DNA from: Tetracladium setigerum
Taxonomy: Eukaryota; Ascomycota; Leotiomycetes; Helotiales
Length of the DNA: 64,000 bases
Direction of reading: 5' to 3'
NCBI GenBank assembly: GCA_031472005.1
Contig: PZJY01000003.1
Span: forward strand, 1,860,001 to 1,924,000
The notes beneath the pieces were generated by a model. The model did not search any database. It was not told where the DNA came from and saw only the letters and a program-made list of their open reading frames with translations. Both the position numbers and the translations under genes were made by a program. Positions 35,194 through 46,337 of this stretch are shown piece after piece. Position 1 is the first letter of the stretch, and every line of letters starts with the position of its first letter.

Positions 35194-35748
35194 GTTTCGA
35201 TGTTGGCTGCGAGCTTCTTCAACCATGATGTAGTTAAAGAAGTCATATTGCTTCTTTTGAGCATGGCATTTGTGATAGACATAGGTTGTATTGCGGACTG
35301 GATACCTGTTCTTCATTTCTCCATACCAGGCTGAATGGAGGTTTGCTTCCGCATCGTTCACCTGCTTCCGCGTATGGACAGATCTGCCCCAGCAAAGCCG
35401 CAACATAGCTTGTTGGAAATACAAAATCATAAGGAGTGAACAGATCTCCAAACCAAAGTTTTCCACAATTTTATATTACCTTGTGACATGCTTTTACCTC
35501 GCAAAGGCAATGCGGGATGGTGGACCGACAGCCTTGCCATACAGCCTGAACCTGCAGCGCCTGTGATTCGCCCCAGCCATCGCAACAACATTCTGTCCTC
35601 AAGCCTTCCCCCACAATCCCGAACAGCAAGCTCCGTAACTGTTTGGATGCCCCGTTAAATATAGAAGTCGAACTGCCCTCTCAGGTTTTGGGGCTTTCCA
35701 TTCTCTTTGCAATTGATTTGCAGAAAACCTTGGAAAAAGACTGTCACC
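35194..35748. other. Intergenic, no gene seen
   Basis: Between SNRNP27 and the GH63 gene on the same strand. No recognisable element. Confidence 0.5.
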
Positions 35749-38334
35749 ATGAAGCTATCTCTGGCGACGTTAACTGTCCTCGCGGCTGCGGTGTCTGCCG
35801 AGGGGAGCTCCATTCTGAGCCAGGAAGCTGGAAGACAATTCAATGAGAGTTTGCTATGGGGCTCTTACCGACCAAATCTGTATTTTGGAATCAAGCCGAG
35901 AATTCCAAAGAGTTTCAGTGCAGGATTGCTATGGGCAAAGGTGGAGAGTTATGGGGATGTGCAACATTGTAAGTAACCCCCTCTCGACTTATTTAATATA
36001 TGCTGATTGAAGGCAGCTTTCAGATATACTTGCGAGCAGGGAGATGACATGGCAGGTTACGGATGGGAGGAATTCGACGCTCGCAGTGGTGGTACCCAGG
36101 TCATTCACGATCAAAAGAATGGCATCGACATCACCACCCACTTTGTCAAAATACCAGGAGGAACCAATGGAGGCAGCTGGGCAGCGAGAATACGTGGTAT
36201 GGTACCACCGGGAGGAGATCAAAATGTAAAGACGACCTTGATCTTTTCGGCTGCATTGGACGGACTTGGGAGCCTCCAGCTTCAGGATCCACGGGAACCT
36301 GTAGGATATAAGGGAGATGTTGTGTTGAACGGCGAGTCTGAGGGCTTGGGAGAATACACAGTTACTGTTACTGCTGGAAGAGGCAACCACCCAAAGCACA
36401 GTCACCCGGCTTGCAAGGAGAAGCCAGTCGATCGAACTTTCGTCCACAGTCTTCAAGTTGCACAGGAACACCTGTGGAGAGCGAAGGAGATTCTCTTCAA
36501 GGTCTTGAAGGAATCGATGGATGAAGAGACTGGAAAGTATGGAGCTGGAGCAACAGAACTGGATCCACCGCCACCTTTCCAGGTCTATACCATTTCCCAA
36601 AGACCCGGAGAGGGAAACTTCCATCTCATCCAGAAGGTGTTCGAGGGTGCTTTCGAATTCGATGTTATCTTCAACAGTGCTTCTTCGGGCAAGGAGTACT
36701 TCAGCCAAGATGTTTCCAAGTTCATCAAAGATATCCAAAAGAGCTTTTATGATAGATTCATTGACACCTTCAACCCCGCGTACCCATTCCAGATGGAGAC
36801 TATGCAGAGATTTGCAACGAACATGTTCTCGAATCTTCTTGGTGGGCTAGGATATTTCCATGGCGACTCGGTCGTGGATAGATCCTATGCGACTGAGTAT
36901 GAAGAGGAAAATGAGGGTTTCTGGGAGGAAACCGCCGCTGCCAGAGCGAAGAAGTTAGAACAGCTTGAAGGTCCTTCCGAGCTCTTGACAACAGTCCCAT
37001 CGAGACCTTTCTTCCCACGTGGATTTCTTTGGGATGAAGGATTCCATCTTTTGCCGATCGTGGATTGGGATTTGGATCTTACTCTCGAGATTGTTAAGAG
37101 CTGGTTCAGTCTCATGGATGAGGATGGATGGATTGGAAGAGAGCAAATCCTCGGCCAGGAAGCACGAAGCAAGGTGCCCGCCGAGTTTCAAGTCCAATAC
37201 CCTCACTACGCCAATCCTCCGACCCTTTTCTTCATTGTTGACGCTTTCATTGCGAAGCTTGGAGCGTTGAACGGTACGGCGCCAGTCCAGGACGAGAAAT
37301 TACAAGCCGATTCTCACTCTGTTCATCTTCAATCGAAAGAGTTGGCCATGGCCTACTTGGCCGAACTTTACCCAAAGTTGAAGAAGCATTACTATTGGTT
37401 CAGAAAGACTCAATCTGGCGATCTCAGATCTTACGAGCGAAATGCCTTCTCTTCCAAGGAGGGTTATAGATGGCGCGGACGAAGCGTCCAGCACATTTTG
37501 ACCAGTGGTTTGGATGACTACCCAAGACCGCAACCACCTCACCCAGGAGAGTTGCACGTCGATTTGATTTCATGGATGGGAATGATGACCAAATCCTTGA
37601 AGAATATCGCTACCTTCCTCGACTACAAAGATGATGTTGCCGAGTTGAAGACCATCGAAACGGCCATCCTCCGCAATATCGATGATCTCCACTGGAGCAA
37701 AGAGGAAAATTGTTATTGTGATGCAACCATCGATGACTATGAAGAGAATCTACTCGTTTGCCACAAAGGATATATCTCTCTCTTCCCGTTCTTGCTTGGC
37801 TTACTTGAGCCAAGCAGCGAAAAGCTCGGCCATATTCTCACTCTCATTGGCGACCAAACCGAGCTCTGGAGTGATTACGGTCTTCGAAGTTTGAGCAAAA
37901 AAGATAAACTTTACGGCACCGAAGAGAATTATTGGCGTGGCCCAATCTGGATGAACATCAACTACCTCGCCCTTCAACAGCTTCTTGTGAGTCGCCCATC
38001 TCATTCTATCCTCCTCCATTCCCACTAACAGTGAATTCAGAAATACGCAGAACTCCCTGGCCCACACGCCGAAACCTCTAAGATACTCTACATCCAACTT
38101 CGTATCAACCTCATCAAAAACGTATACGAGAACTGGGAGAAGACAAGATTTGCATGGGAGCAATATAACCCCGACACCGGGAAGGGACAAAGGACACAAC
38201 ACTTCACGGGCTGGACTTCGTTGGTGGTCAAGATTATGAGTATGCCAGATTTGAGCGAAGGTAAGATCGGGTTCAACGTGCAGAGTCATTTGACAAACGA
38301 GGACATTGAAGAAGTAAGCAAGGATGAGTTGTGA
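35749..38334 (+). CDS. CWH41: Mannosyl-oligosaccharide glucosidase (ER glucosidase I, GH63)
   Basis: Exons 35749-35968, 36017-37986 and 38041-38334 give 827 aa. Removes the outermost alpha-1,2-glucose from Glc3Man9GlcNAc2 on newly made glycoproteins in the ER. A signal peptide (MKLSLATLTVLAAAVSA) precedes the N-terminal beta domain (ESLLWGSYRPNLYFGIKPR, ARSGGTQVIHDQKNGID). The (alpha/alpha)6 catalytic domain includes FFPRGFLWDEGFHLL, GWIGREQILGQEARSKVP, the YRWRGR motif and ENYWRGPIWMNINYLALQ. GFLWDEGFH holds the usual acidic catalytic candidate. The start places the signal peptide exactly at the N-terminus, whereas a membrane anchor is more usual in yeast Cwh41. Confidence 0.96.
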
Positions 38335-38568
38335 GCGAAGTGGGATGATGGGGGGGGGGTTGTATGATATCCATGATTTTGGCATTGTGACATTGGGGCG
38401 GTGGGGAAAGATACGGTAGGGGATTTTATTTTAAAATTTGGGGACCATTTTATATTGCACATAAGAAGAATGATGCTGCTTCACACAATTTCTGGTGACA
38501 TCCTGAACCTTTTTTGACAGGTTCTCAGGGTTTCGTAATTCTTTTTTTTCTCTGCACTTGTAACCACT

Positions 38569-39939
38569 TCATATCTCATCTTCCTCATCATCAAAATCCT
38601 CCCGATCCTCACTGCCCATCTCATACAAAATCCTCCCACCCTCCCCTACACCCCTCATTCCCCCATCCTTCTGCGCATCGAAATAGGGTAAGACAATACC
38701 TTCTCTATCCCTTTTCTGCTTCTCCGTCAGATGCAGACTAAACGTTCCTACCTCCTCATCTCCTTCCCTATCCCCATTACCATCTCCATGCACATGACTA
38801 TCTTGCAAAGAAGGCGGAGCAAAGAGAGGATGTTCATCCAACAAAATCAGCGTAGACATCGACATCCCCTTCACACCAGCAACCGATGATGGTGGCAAAA
38901 GCACAAAATCCTCAACAACCCCCTCCCTGAACGTCGACGAATCTCCATATTTACTACGACACCATCCTCGTTGTTGGTAGAGAAGTCGTTGGTTTTGATA
39001 ATGCCGGGGTTTTGGCGAGGGGATTGGATTACGCCTTCGCGCTGTTCAAGAAGGCCGAATATAGGCTCTTGAATGCTTTTGTCCCGGGCTCGTTTGGAGG
39101 CGAGGATGTGGGGGAGGGAGGAGATGGAGAGAATGGCGGTAGAGAGGTAGAGAAGTGTTGTTAAGGGGAGGGGTGGTGGGGTTTTTGGTGTTTGATTTGT
39201 TACTGTTCTGAGTGTTGGGAGGTAGGGAGGGGATGGGGATGTCTGTGTGATAGGTTGCTAGGAGGGAAATTTGAGGTGAGATGAGGAGGGAGGAGAGGAA
39301 GGGTGAGAGATGTTGGGCGTGATGGGTGCAGAGGGGGAGGAGAGTGTCGATTATCAGGAGATATCCTTGGTTTGAATGTTAGGCTGAACAAAGTTTTGAC
39401 TTTTGTTACTTGAGAGTTGGAATTTGACGTACTTGAAGGGTTTGAGGATATTGCCGCTGAGGTTGGTGGTGGTGGAAAGTTTGAGAGGATCTCTGCTCGC
39501 AAGACTGAGAGAGTCTTAGAGCGTGCGGGGATGTATACATCTACTTCGAAGGGAATCTTCTTGCGAAGAGTGGTGTATGATAGGAATATTATTTTGGTCT
39601 TTGATATCTGTAAGGATTGTGAGTTCCAGTGACCGTAACATGCATGGCATAATTCAGATTTTCATGCTTGTCTTCAAAGATAAAATTATGAAGTTTTCCC
39701 ATCCGATATTGATATTATGACTCGGACAAATTGCAAGAAGGTAAAGTGAAAGAAGTCCGTTTTAGTGAGAATGTACATACCTTCGCCCTCCTAGCAAACT
39801 CCCTCACAACGGGCCCACCACTTTGCTCCAAGGTATCAAGCACCAAGGTAAATGGACTTGCGCCATCGCGAAGGTTCAGTAGCTTTTGAAACAAAAGAGT
39901 ATTGTGCGTTCTTCGTTGCTGTAGTGGAGATGGTGCCAT
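38569..39939 (-). CDS. ELP5: Elongator complex subunit 5, with two compensating frame breaks
   Basis: Exons 39939-39781, 39607-39433 and 39365-38569 sum to 376 codons. Elp5 joins Elp4 and Elp6 in the RecA-like ring of Elongator, which modifies wobble uridines in tRNA. The start MAPSPLQQRRTHNTLLFQK and LLNLRDGASPFTLVLDTLEQ are conserved, as is YLLIIDTLLPLC. The end EKQKRDREGIVLPYFDAQK and FDDEEDEI are typical. Between them the conserved block LPHILASKRARDKSIQEPIF lies one frame away. A shift of +1 falls in the C-rich stretch near 39155-39240, and a shift of -1 at a G run at 38919-38923. The shifts cancel, which strongly suggests sequence errors or a very unusual allele. Confidence 0.85.
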
Positions 39940-40280
39940 TTTGATATCTCGTTTTTCCTGCGGTGACTGTGACGGACTCACGTTGCTGGATGGCGGGAAG
40001 ATTTTTGGGATGATCAAATTGCCAAGACTTCGCTTCTTCGTTGACTTTTGGCGAGTTTTCTGATGTCAACTTCCACTCCTCTTCATTCACATCAACAAGA
40101 AAAGGAGAAGACAGTGTCCCACTTTCTGTTCATTTGAAAGCATTTAAGAATTTGTTCTTTTTCCAAGGACTGCCAAAAATTTTGATCATTTTCAAACGGC
40201 TGTTCTTCACAAAACATATCATCACCCAACCACCACTTTTCACAATACCACCAAAAGCCAATCCATATATATTTATCAAC
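39940..40280. promoter_or_regulatory. Divergent promoter of ELP5 and DUF952 gene
   Basis: A 341-bp gap between opposite starts. ATATATTTAT just before the DUF952 ATG is AT-rich but no clean TATA box is seen. Confidence 0.45.
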
Positions 40281-40693
40281 ATGGCCGCTCCTCAATATAT
40301 CTACAAAATCCTGCCACCATCTCCTCCACCGACCTCACCACTTCCAGAAACTCTACCCCTCTCACCTCTCGACACCAAAGATGGCTTCATCCACCTCTCA
40401 ACCTCCCAGCAAGTCCTCGGTACCCTGCAAAAGTTCTTCTCTACAGCACCACATGTTTACCTCCTTCGAATTCCATTTGAGAGGGTAGAGAAGTTTGTGA
40501 AATGGGAGAGTCCAGAAGGAAAACTGGGGACGTGGGTGAGAAGGGATGTTACCCCCATGTTTATGGGGATGGTGAAGGTGGCCCGGGATGTAGATTGGGG
40601 AGAGCGGAGGTTGATAGTGTTGGGCAGTGGGTGAAGAGTGATGAGGGATGGGGATCAAGTGGATGGCCTTTTGAAGATGACAGGCCAGAATGA
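40281..40693 (+). CDS. DUF952 family protein, frame interrupted
   Basis: The start MAAPQYIYKILPPSPPPTS begins a small globular protein of the DUF952 family. Conserved blocks are LDTKDGFIHLSTSQQVLGTL, FFSTAPHVYLLRIPFERVE and KWESPEGKLGTWV. After GTWV the frame drifts and stops at 40634. The adjacent frame continues the family pattern (CYPHVYGD, LGRAEVDSV, WPFEDDRPE) to a TGA ending at 40693. One base, probably a G near 40531-40540, is missing; with it the protein is 137 aa, about the family length. The biochemical role of DUF952 is unknown. It diverges from ELP5. Confidence 0.8.
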
Positions 40694-41250
40694 GGAGGGA
40701 AGAAATGAATGGGATCGTGTTAGAAAGCCGTCACGTGGTTTATGCATATATTCACACTTTCTGGGGTGAATCTAGAAAGACATTAGAGCCTGATCTTAAA
40801 ATGAGTCTTGAACAAGTTTTACACGACTTAGTTATCGATCGTGCTCGGTCTATAGCAATATCTTGGTGCGCCTTTGGGTTTGACAGGTGAGAACACGAAC
40901 TCGATCGGCTTCACGGCGAGATCTACAAGCACAAATTGACTTAGCCTATCTCCTATGAACATTTCCAACCGCCGGTGTCATCTTATGCAATACTCAGCTA
41001 AATTCCTAGAAGTTATTCATCAGATATATTCACAAACGAATAGGATTGGAAATCTAAGGTATCTCATAGGTGATGGTCACGTGGTATCTCACCGACCTAG
41101 ATTCTGCCGCCAGCCGAAAAAAAGTTTCGAGTGCCCGCTCCAAAAGTTGAAGCTACGAACTTCTCTTCCACAACACCAAAACTCTCGATATCACAACCTC
41201 AACAACGAGCACAATAATCGAAATTTGCAGGCAATCGTCGCATCTGCATC
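40694..41250. other. Intergenic, no gene seen
   Basis: 3' flank of DUF952 and promoter of MAK16, same strand. Nothing recognisable. Confidence 0.5.
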
Positions 41251-42265
41251 ATGTCGTCCGACGAGATCGTTTGGCAGGTTATCAACCAGCAATTCTGCTC
41301 CTTCAAATTGAAGTAAATTCGTTCCCCAGATTGCGAGCTCCAAAGCTAATTTTCGCAGGACCACCAAAGAGAAGAACTTTTGCAGAAATGAATACAATGT
41401 CACTGGTCTCTGCAATCGACAGTCCTGCCCCCTCGCCAACTCGCGCTATGCCACTGTTCGTTCCCACCCAGGCTCCGGTACGATCTACCTTTACATGAAG
41501 ACTATCGAGCGAGCGCACACCCCAAGCAAGCTATGGGAGCGCATAAAGCTGTCGCAGAACTACGCCAAAGCCTTAGAGCAAGTTGACGAGCGATTGATCT
41601 ACTGGCCCAAATTTTTGATTCACAAGTGCAAGCAAAGACTTACGAGGCTGACACAAGTTGCGATTCGCATGCGAAGAATTGCCAAGGAGGACGAGAGGAT
41701 GGGTGAAAAGTTGGTTCCAAGATTAGCGCCAAAGGTCAGAAGACGAGAGGAGACCAGAGAGAGGAAGGCCGAGGCAGCGGCAAAACTGGAGAGGAGTATT
41801 GAGAGGGAGTTGTTGGAGAGATTGAGGAGTGGTGCTTATGGTGATCAACCTCTGAACGCGTCGGAGACGATTTGGAAGAAGGTCTTGAAAGCTCTAGAGC
41901 GAGGCGGAGAGGGTGTTCGAGATGAGGATATGGATGATGGGGTTCTGGAAGAGGACGAGAACGAGGACGAAGAGGAGTATGAAGAGGAGGATGGTGTCGG
42001 TGAGGTGGAGTATGTCAGTGATCTGGGCGAGGATGAGGAAGATCTGGGTGACTTGGAGGACTGGCTTGGAAGCGAAGAAGATGCGTCAAGTAGCGAGGAG
42101 GACAGTGAGAGCGACAGCGAGAACGAAAAGCTGAAGAAGGACTTGCCAGGCAGCAAGAGGAAGAAGGCTGATCCCAAGGCGAAGTCGAAGAAGCCAAACA
42201 AGTTTGCCAGAATGGAAATCGAGTATGAGGATAATGAAGCACCAGAGAGGGTATTGGCGAAGTGA
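41251..42265 (+). CDS. MAK16: Ribosome biogenesis protein Mak16
   Basis: Exons 41251-41312 and 41359-42265 give 322 aa. MSSDEIVWQVINQQFCSFKL is nearly identical to the family start. It is followed by KNFCRNEYNVTGLCNRQSCP, with the conserved Cys set, then YMKTIERAHTPSKLWERIKL and ALEQVDERLIYWPKFLIHK. The C-terminal 120 residues are strongly acidic with a Ser/Asp/Glu stretch, then basic (SKRKKADPKAKSKK), fitting a nucleolar protein. Mak16 acts with Rpf1 and the Nsa1 module in 60S pre-ribosome assembly. In frame throughout. Confidence 0.97.
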
Positions 42266-42630
42266 AGGGATAGATAAAACTTATGATAGAACTCAGAGAC
42301 TAGCGAACACCTAGCTATTAGCGATGCATTGTAATGATACTACAATTATAAAACGAAGGAATTGTTTTGGTTTGGTGTTGTGACTTCCTCTGAATAGCCG
42401 AATTGTTTCACTGCTGAGCCTCGCCTCCCAATGGTGGGGCAACCTGATTTCAGACAGCAACATCATCACGAAACGACCTCCTTCTCCTTCGCAACCTCGA
42501 CATCTCTCGACCATAGTCCTCTTCCACCTCTCCCAACAACACTCTGGAATATTAGTAGATCGACGGCTAAAATAAACGGAATTTTCTACAAATCGAAAAG
42601 AGCTCATAGGGGTGCCAGAGGACCACCACA
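42266..42630. other. Intergenic, no gene seen
   Basis: Short gap between MAK16 and the Mso1-like gene on the same strand; it should hold a terminator and a promoter. Confidence 0.45.
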
Positions 42631-43563
42631 ATGTCCGGCTACTTCAATTCCTTCTTCAACACCACCGCCTCGCGCGTCGCCTCCCTCAAGCAGAATCTCC
42701 TCCCCTCCGAGAATGACGGCGACACCGAAGACGACACACACATCTGCCGAGTTCTTCGTGGCTACTACGTCGAGAAAGGACGAGCATTCCCCGCCTGGCT
42801 GCCCCCCGACCCACGTGCACCCCCACCAGTCGTTGTGCAACCCGTCTACACTCAATCAAATGTCGGCAGAGGTTATGGAGGAATGAACCAACCTGGTGCG
42901 CAGGGCAGCGGGCAATTGAGCAGTCTATGGGACTCACAACCTCCACAACAATTCCAACAACCGCAAGAACCTCAGAGTTTACGAGCAGGACGAGGAGCGC
43001 CGCCTGCGAGAGCGGCTCCTCCACGACACAACCCGTTCGCGAGACAAGCAGCTCCCGAGCCTCAGGTCCAAGCAAGGCCGTTGCCTTCGCAGCGAGCTGG
43101 TAGTCATCAAACTGGAAGCCCATTTGGACGACCGGATTCGGGTGGTCCTGTGGCGGTATCTGCGAAGGATAGATTGAAGGGGCAGTTTGGACAGAAGAGA
43201 TCTGCTTCTCCGATTATCAGTGATCAAGGACAAGGCCAGTACAGAAATGATAGCTATAGCAGTGGTCGATCTGCTCAATCGGCGCCATACCCTTCATCAG
43301 GCGGGGGAGCACCATATCCACCAGATAACTACGGCGGAGGTGGAGGTGGAGGCGGTGGGAACAATTACACTTCAGCGGGTGGAACCAAAGCGTTTGGGTC
43401 TGCGAATGCGCCGTGGGCTTCGAATGACATGGAGTTTGGAGGCTATGAACCAGCGTATGATACGACTAACAATGATCGAAGACCGGGTTTGCCTTCTGGA
43501 CCGGGCGCGGGGAGAAGGGGTCCTGGATTACCGAGCGGTCCACGTGGACCGCGGGGTTATTGA
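42631..43563 (+). CDS. Mso1-like Sec1-binding protein
   Basis: Single exon of 310 aa. The N-terminal 65 residues match the Sec1-binding region of Mso1. It has an amphipathic start (MSGYFNSFFNTTASRVASLK) and the HICRVLRGYYVEKGRAFPAW motif with WLPPDP. The remainder is Pro/Gln/Gly/Arg-rich and disordered, with a run of nine Gly and two RRPGLPSG-like repeats at the end. Yeast Mso1 binds the SM protein Sec1 and the exocytic SNARE complex at the plasma membrane; the same role is likely here. Confidence 0.85.
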   Translation: MSGYFNSFFNTTASRVASLKQNLLPSENDGDTEDDTHICRVLRGYYVEKGRAFPAWLPPDPRAPPPVVVQPVYTQSNVGRGYGGMNQPGAQGSGQLSSLWDSQPPQQFQQPQEPQSLRAGRGAPPARAAPPRHNPFARQAAPEPQVQARPLPSQRAGSHQTGSPFGRPDSGGPVAVSAKDRLKGQFGQKRSASPIISDQGQGQYRNDSYSSGRSAQSAPYPSSGGGAPYPPDNYGGGGGGGGGNNYTSAGGTKAFGSANAPWASNDMEFGGYEPAYDTTNNDRRPGLPSGPGAGRRGPGLPSGPRGPRGY

Positions 43564-44364
43564 TTATTTATTGGGTTGGACTAGCATCGTTGGGGTTTGC
43601 TTGGTTGTAGATAGCATATTTGGGTGTTTTGTGCAAGCATGGCGTTGTGTAGTCTGTTTTTAGGAGTATAAAGTAGCATTTCTTTCATTTTTCAGCATGA
43701 CTGGCCTACGGGCTTGTATCCCTTTTGTTACAAGACGGCGTTGCACCTCTTTGAACTTCCTGTTTATGAGTTCAGAATATCTGGCATGCAAAGTTATACA
43801 TTGTCGACTCAAATTGGCTGTTCCGTTGCATTTCCTCTACCGTTTACTATTGCATCTTGAAATTGAATTCGGCAATCCTGCCTTGCGCTAACCGTCAGAA
43901 CTTATGCCCTACTTTCACCTCACAAAGCAGTAAACGTTAGCCTGGCTAGACAAATAAGAAATGGCAAGTGATCAAGAAAGAGGAACAAATACTTGTGGAC
44001 ATGTTGAATCTCAACAGAGATTTATTGCTAGGGCAACGAAAGGGTAGGTAAGGAGAGAAATTTCTTCGCATGATAGGTGTTATTCGCACAGGACGAATGG
44101 CAGGAGGAGGGCGTGAATATAAGATACAGGTGTAAGTAAGGTATTCACTTGTAAGAGAATCGGAGAATATTACGAATTGCTATTACGCCGCTTTTGATCA
44201 AGTCATGATGGTGATAAGAGGCAAGTCTGCAGGTAAATTTTTGGGCTCATAGAATCATACAATCATCTATCTACAATGCTACATTAACATTTTTCGTTTT
44301 TCTTTCATTCATTCATTTCACCACGCTTCTCTCATGAGATTATATCATATCACACCACTCTACT
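43564..44364. other. Intergenic between convergent 3' ends
   Basis: No gene seen. T-rich runs near 44290-44320 would suit transcript ends of both neighbours. Confidence 0.5.
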
Positions 44365-46337
44365 CTAAAGAGTAGCATTTGGCAAGCAAGCACAAGCACT
44401 CGAGACCTGTGCCGCAACACCAATAGTCCTCGTGCAAGCATCCTTAGCATAAGTCTTCGTGACGGCGGTCTCATCTCTCAATCTCGCAGTATAACTCTTG
44501 CAGAAAGCTTGAGATTCCTCCAAACGCCCTGGAATGGTGGTAGCACGGAAAGCTCGCAAGCAGTTATCAGCGTTGCAGACGGGAGCCTTTGGTGGAGCTT
44601 TGGCGGTGGCCTTGATGATGAAGGATCCACGCTCAATGGTGTTGACGTAGATGAATCCGGACTTGAATTCAGAGTATGATGACCAACTACCGGTGAAAAC
44701 GACGTCGCCGCCGCCTGGAAGCTCGTCGTCTTCTGGGTGAGTGTCGAAGAAAGCAGCTTCATAGACAGACTTTCCGGATGGGTCCTTGGGGATAGAAGAG
44801 ACATCGAAGATGGTGAAACCGGCGCCGTAGTTGGATTGGTAGGAGAATCCATCATAGACGTATTGGTTGTGATCGATGGTCTTGCGCTTGCCTTGATAGT
44901 AACCGGTGTATTTTGGGTTCTCGAGGTCGCGGATGTCGAAGATGTGGGTGGTTGGGAGCTTGTTGGTCGCGGGGCCGACGACGCCCTCGACTTCGTCGTA
45001 TTCGTCGTCGAGGATAAGGTATTCTTGGTTTTGGAGATCGAGAACTGCACCTTGGTGGATGTACTCGGCGCCTTCGTAGGTGACGCGGGAGATGATGGTG
45101 GTTTGATTGCCGATTTTCTTGTCGCCGGTTACGTCGAAGATGGTGACGGTGTCCTCCATGTATCCGTAGCACTGAAATCAGGTTAGCTTGGCTGTATATA
45201 TGAAATTGGCTTGACTTATGACTTACGATTTCACGTCCTTGGTATCTCTTGTCTGGTCTGAGAAGTTTTGTTAGCGTTTAGCACGGTTTATCGCAGATTG
45301 ACCTTCACGTACCCTCTGTAGACGACGCACTGAGCGTCATGAACATACCAATCACCAGCAACACATCCAGTGGACCTCATGTTTGTTGGGTCGGTGATGT
45401 TAAGGAAGATGATACCACCATTGCAAGGCATCTTCGACTGGTCACGAACACGGGTGGTAACATTACCCGCAACGGAACCAACAGCCATAGCATAGCCAAG
45501 TTCCTCCTGAACCACAACGTTATGGGTTCTTCCGACAGGGAGTTTATCCCAAGCCTCACTTGCGTTTCCTTGAGAAGTGACACCCCAGTGACTGGCAAGA
45601 TCCGACTGGGAGAAGGTCTTTGGGTTGGCTGGGTCAAGAGTGAGAAGTTTGGTCAAATCGAAAAGTTGGATACCATGTCCCCAAGCTTCAGATCCAACGA
45701 CCAAGTGGCCCTTGACAACTCGAATTTCTCTCCATCTGGCACCAATGGCGTCCCATGTTGGGAGACGTCCAAGATATACCATCTTTCCTGCTGATGTGAC
45801 CTCGACGAAGGCAGTACCATCGAATTGGCCAACGGCAACGAACTCGCGTCCATCGGGAGAGGTCCATCCCCAAGAGGAGGAGGCTTGGCCTTGACTGGCA
45901 CTTCCAGTATCGGTGTGTGAAAGGAAGTGGTAGAGATCCATCTACACAGTCAATTAGCGAAGCTCACACTACTCATATGTGACGGAGTGAATCTTACATT
46001 TCTACACTTGAAAGTGTTGTTGTTGTCACCTGGGATTGCTGCTGCAAAGCCATTGATACACTTCGTGAAGCCGAGTTCAGGGAACTGCGAGCTGTCCATG
46101 GCACCTGAAGCAAGTTCGGCGTCCCATTGGTCCTACTTCAGTCAGTTTTTTTTTTCCATACCGAATGTGAATGAGCTGGTAAGGAGCATGGGTACATACC
46201 GTCTTGATCTTCATAATCTCAGCATGCTTAGCACCAGAAAGATATTCCTTTCCGTGGCTCTTGCCCAACATGTTAATCTCCTTGCCCACCACTGCAGAGC
46301 AGAGGAGAGCAAGGGTGTTGAGAGTGGAAGTACGCAT
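44365..46337 (-). CDS. Secreted LVIVD / choice-of-anchor-B type protein
   Basis: Five exons (46337-46200, 46132-45998, 45941-45313, 45257-45227, 45171-44365) give 579 aa. The signal peptide is MRTSTLNTLALLCSAVVG. The body carries beta-propeller-like LVIVD repeats: FVEVTSAGKMVYLGRLPTW, RVVKGHLVVGSEAWGHGIQL and FDVTGDKKIGNQ, plus HNVVVQEELGYA with the His-Asn common in choice-of-anchor-B proteins. The C-terminal 75 residues hold most of the Cys (CNADNCLRAF, SSACACLP). Fungal homologues are often labelled regulatory P domain proteins; no enzyme activity is established. Secretion and a wall or extracellular role are inferred. Confidence 0.85.

Noticed and set aside
44737..45186. Valine/aspartate-rich plus-strand frame
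   Set aside because: Antisense shadow of the choice-of-anchor-B protein exon, which has conserved motifs and consistent splicing.
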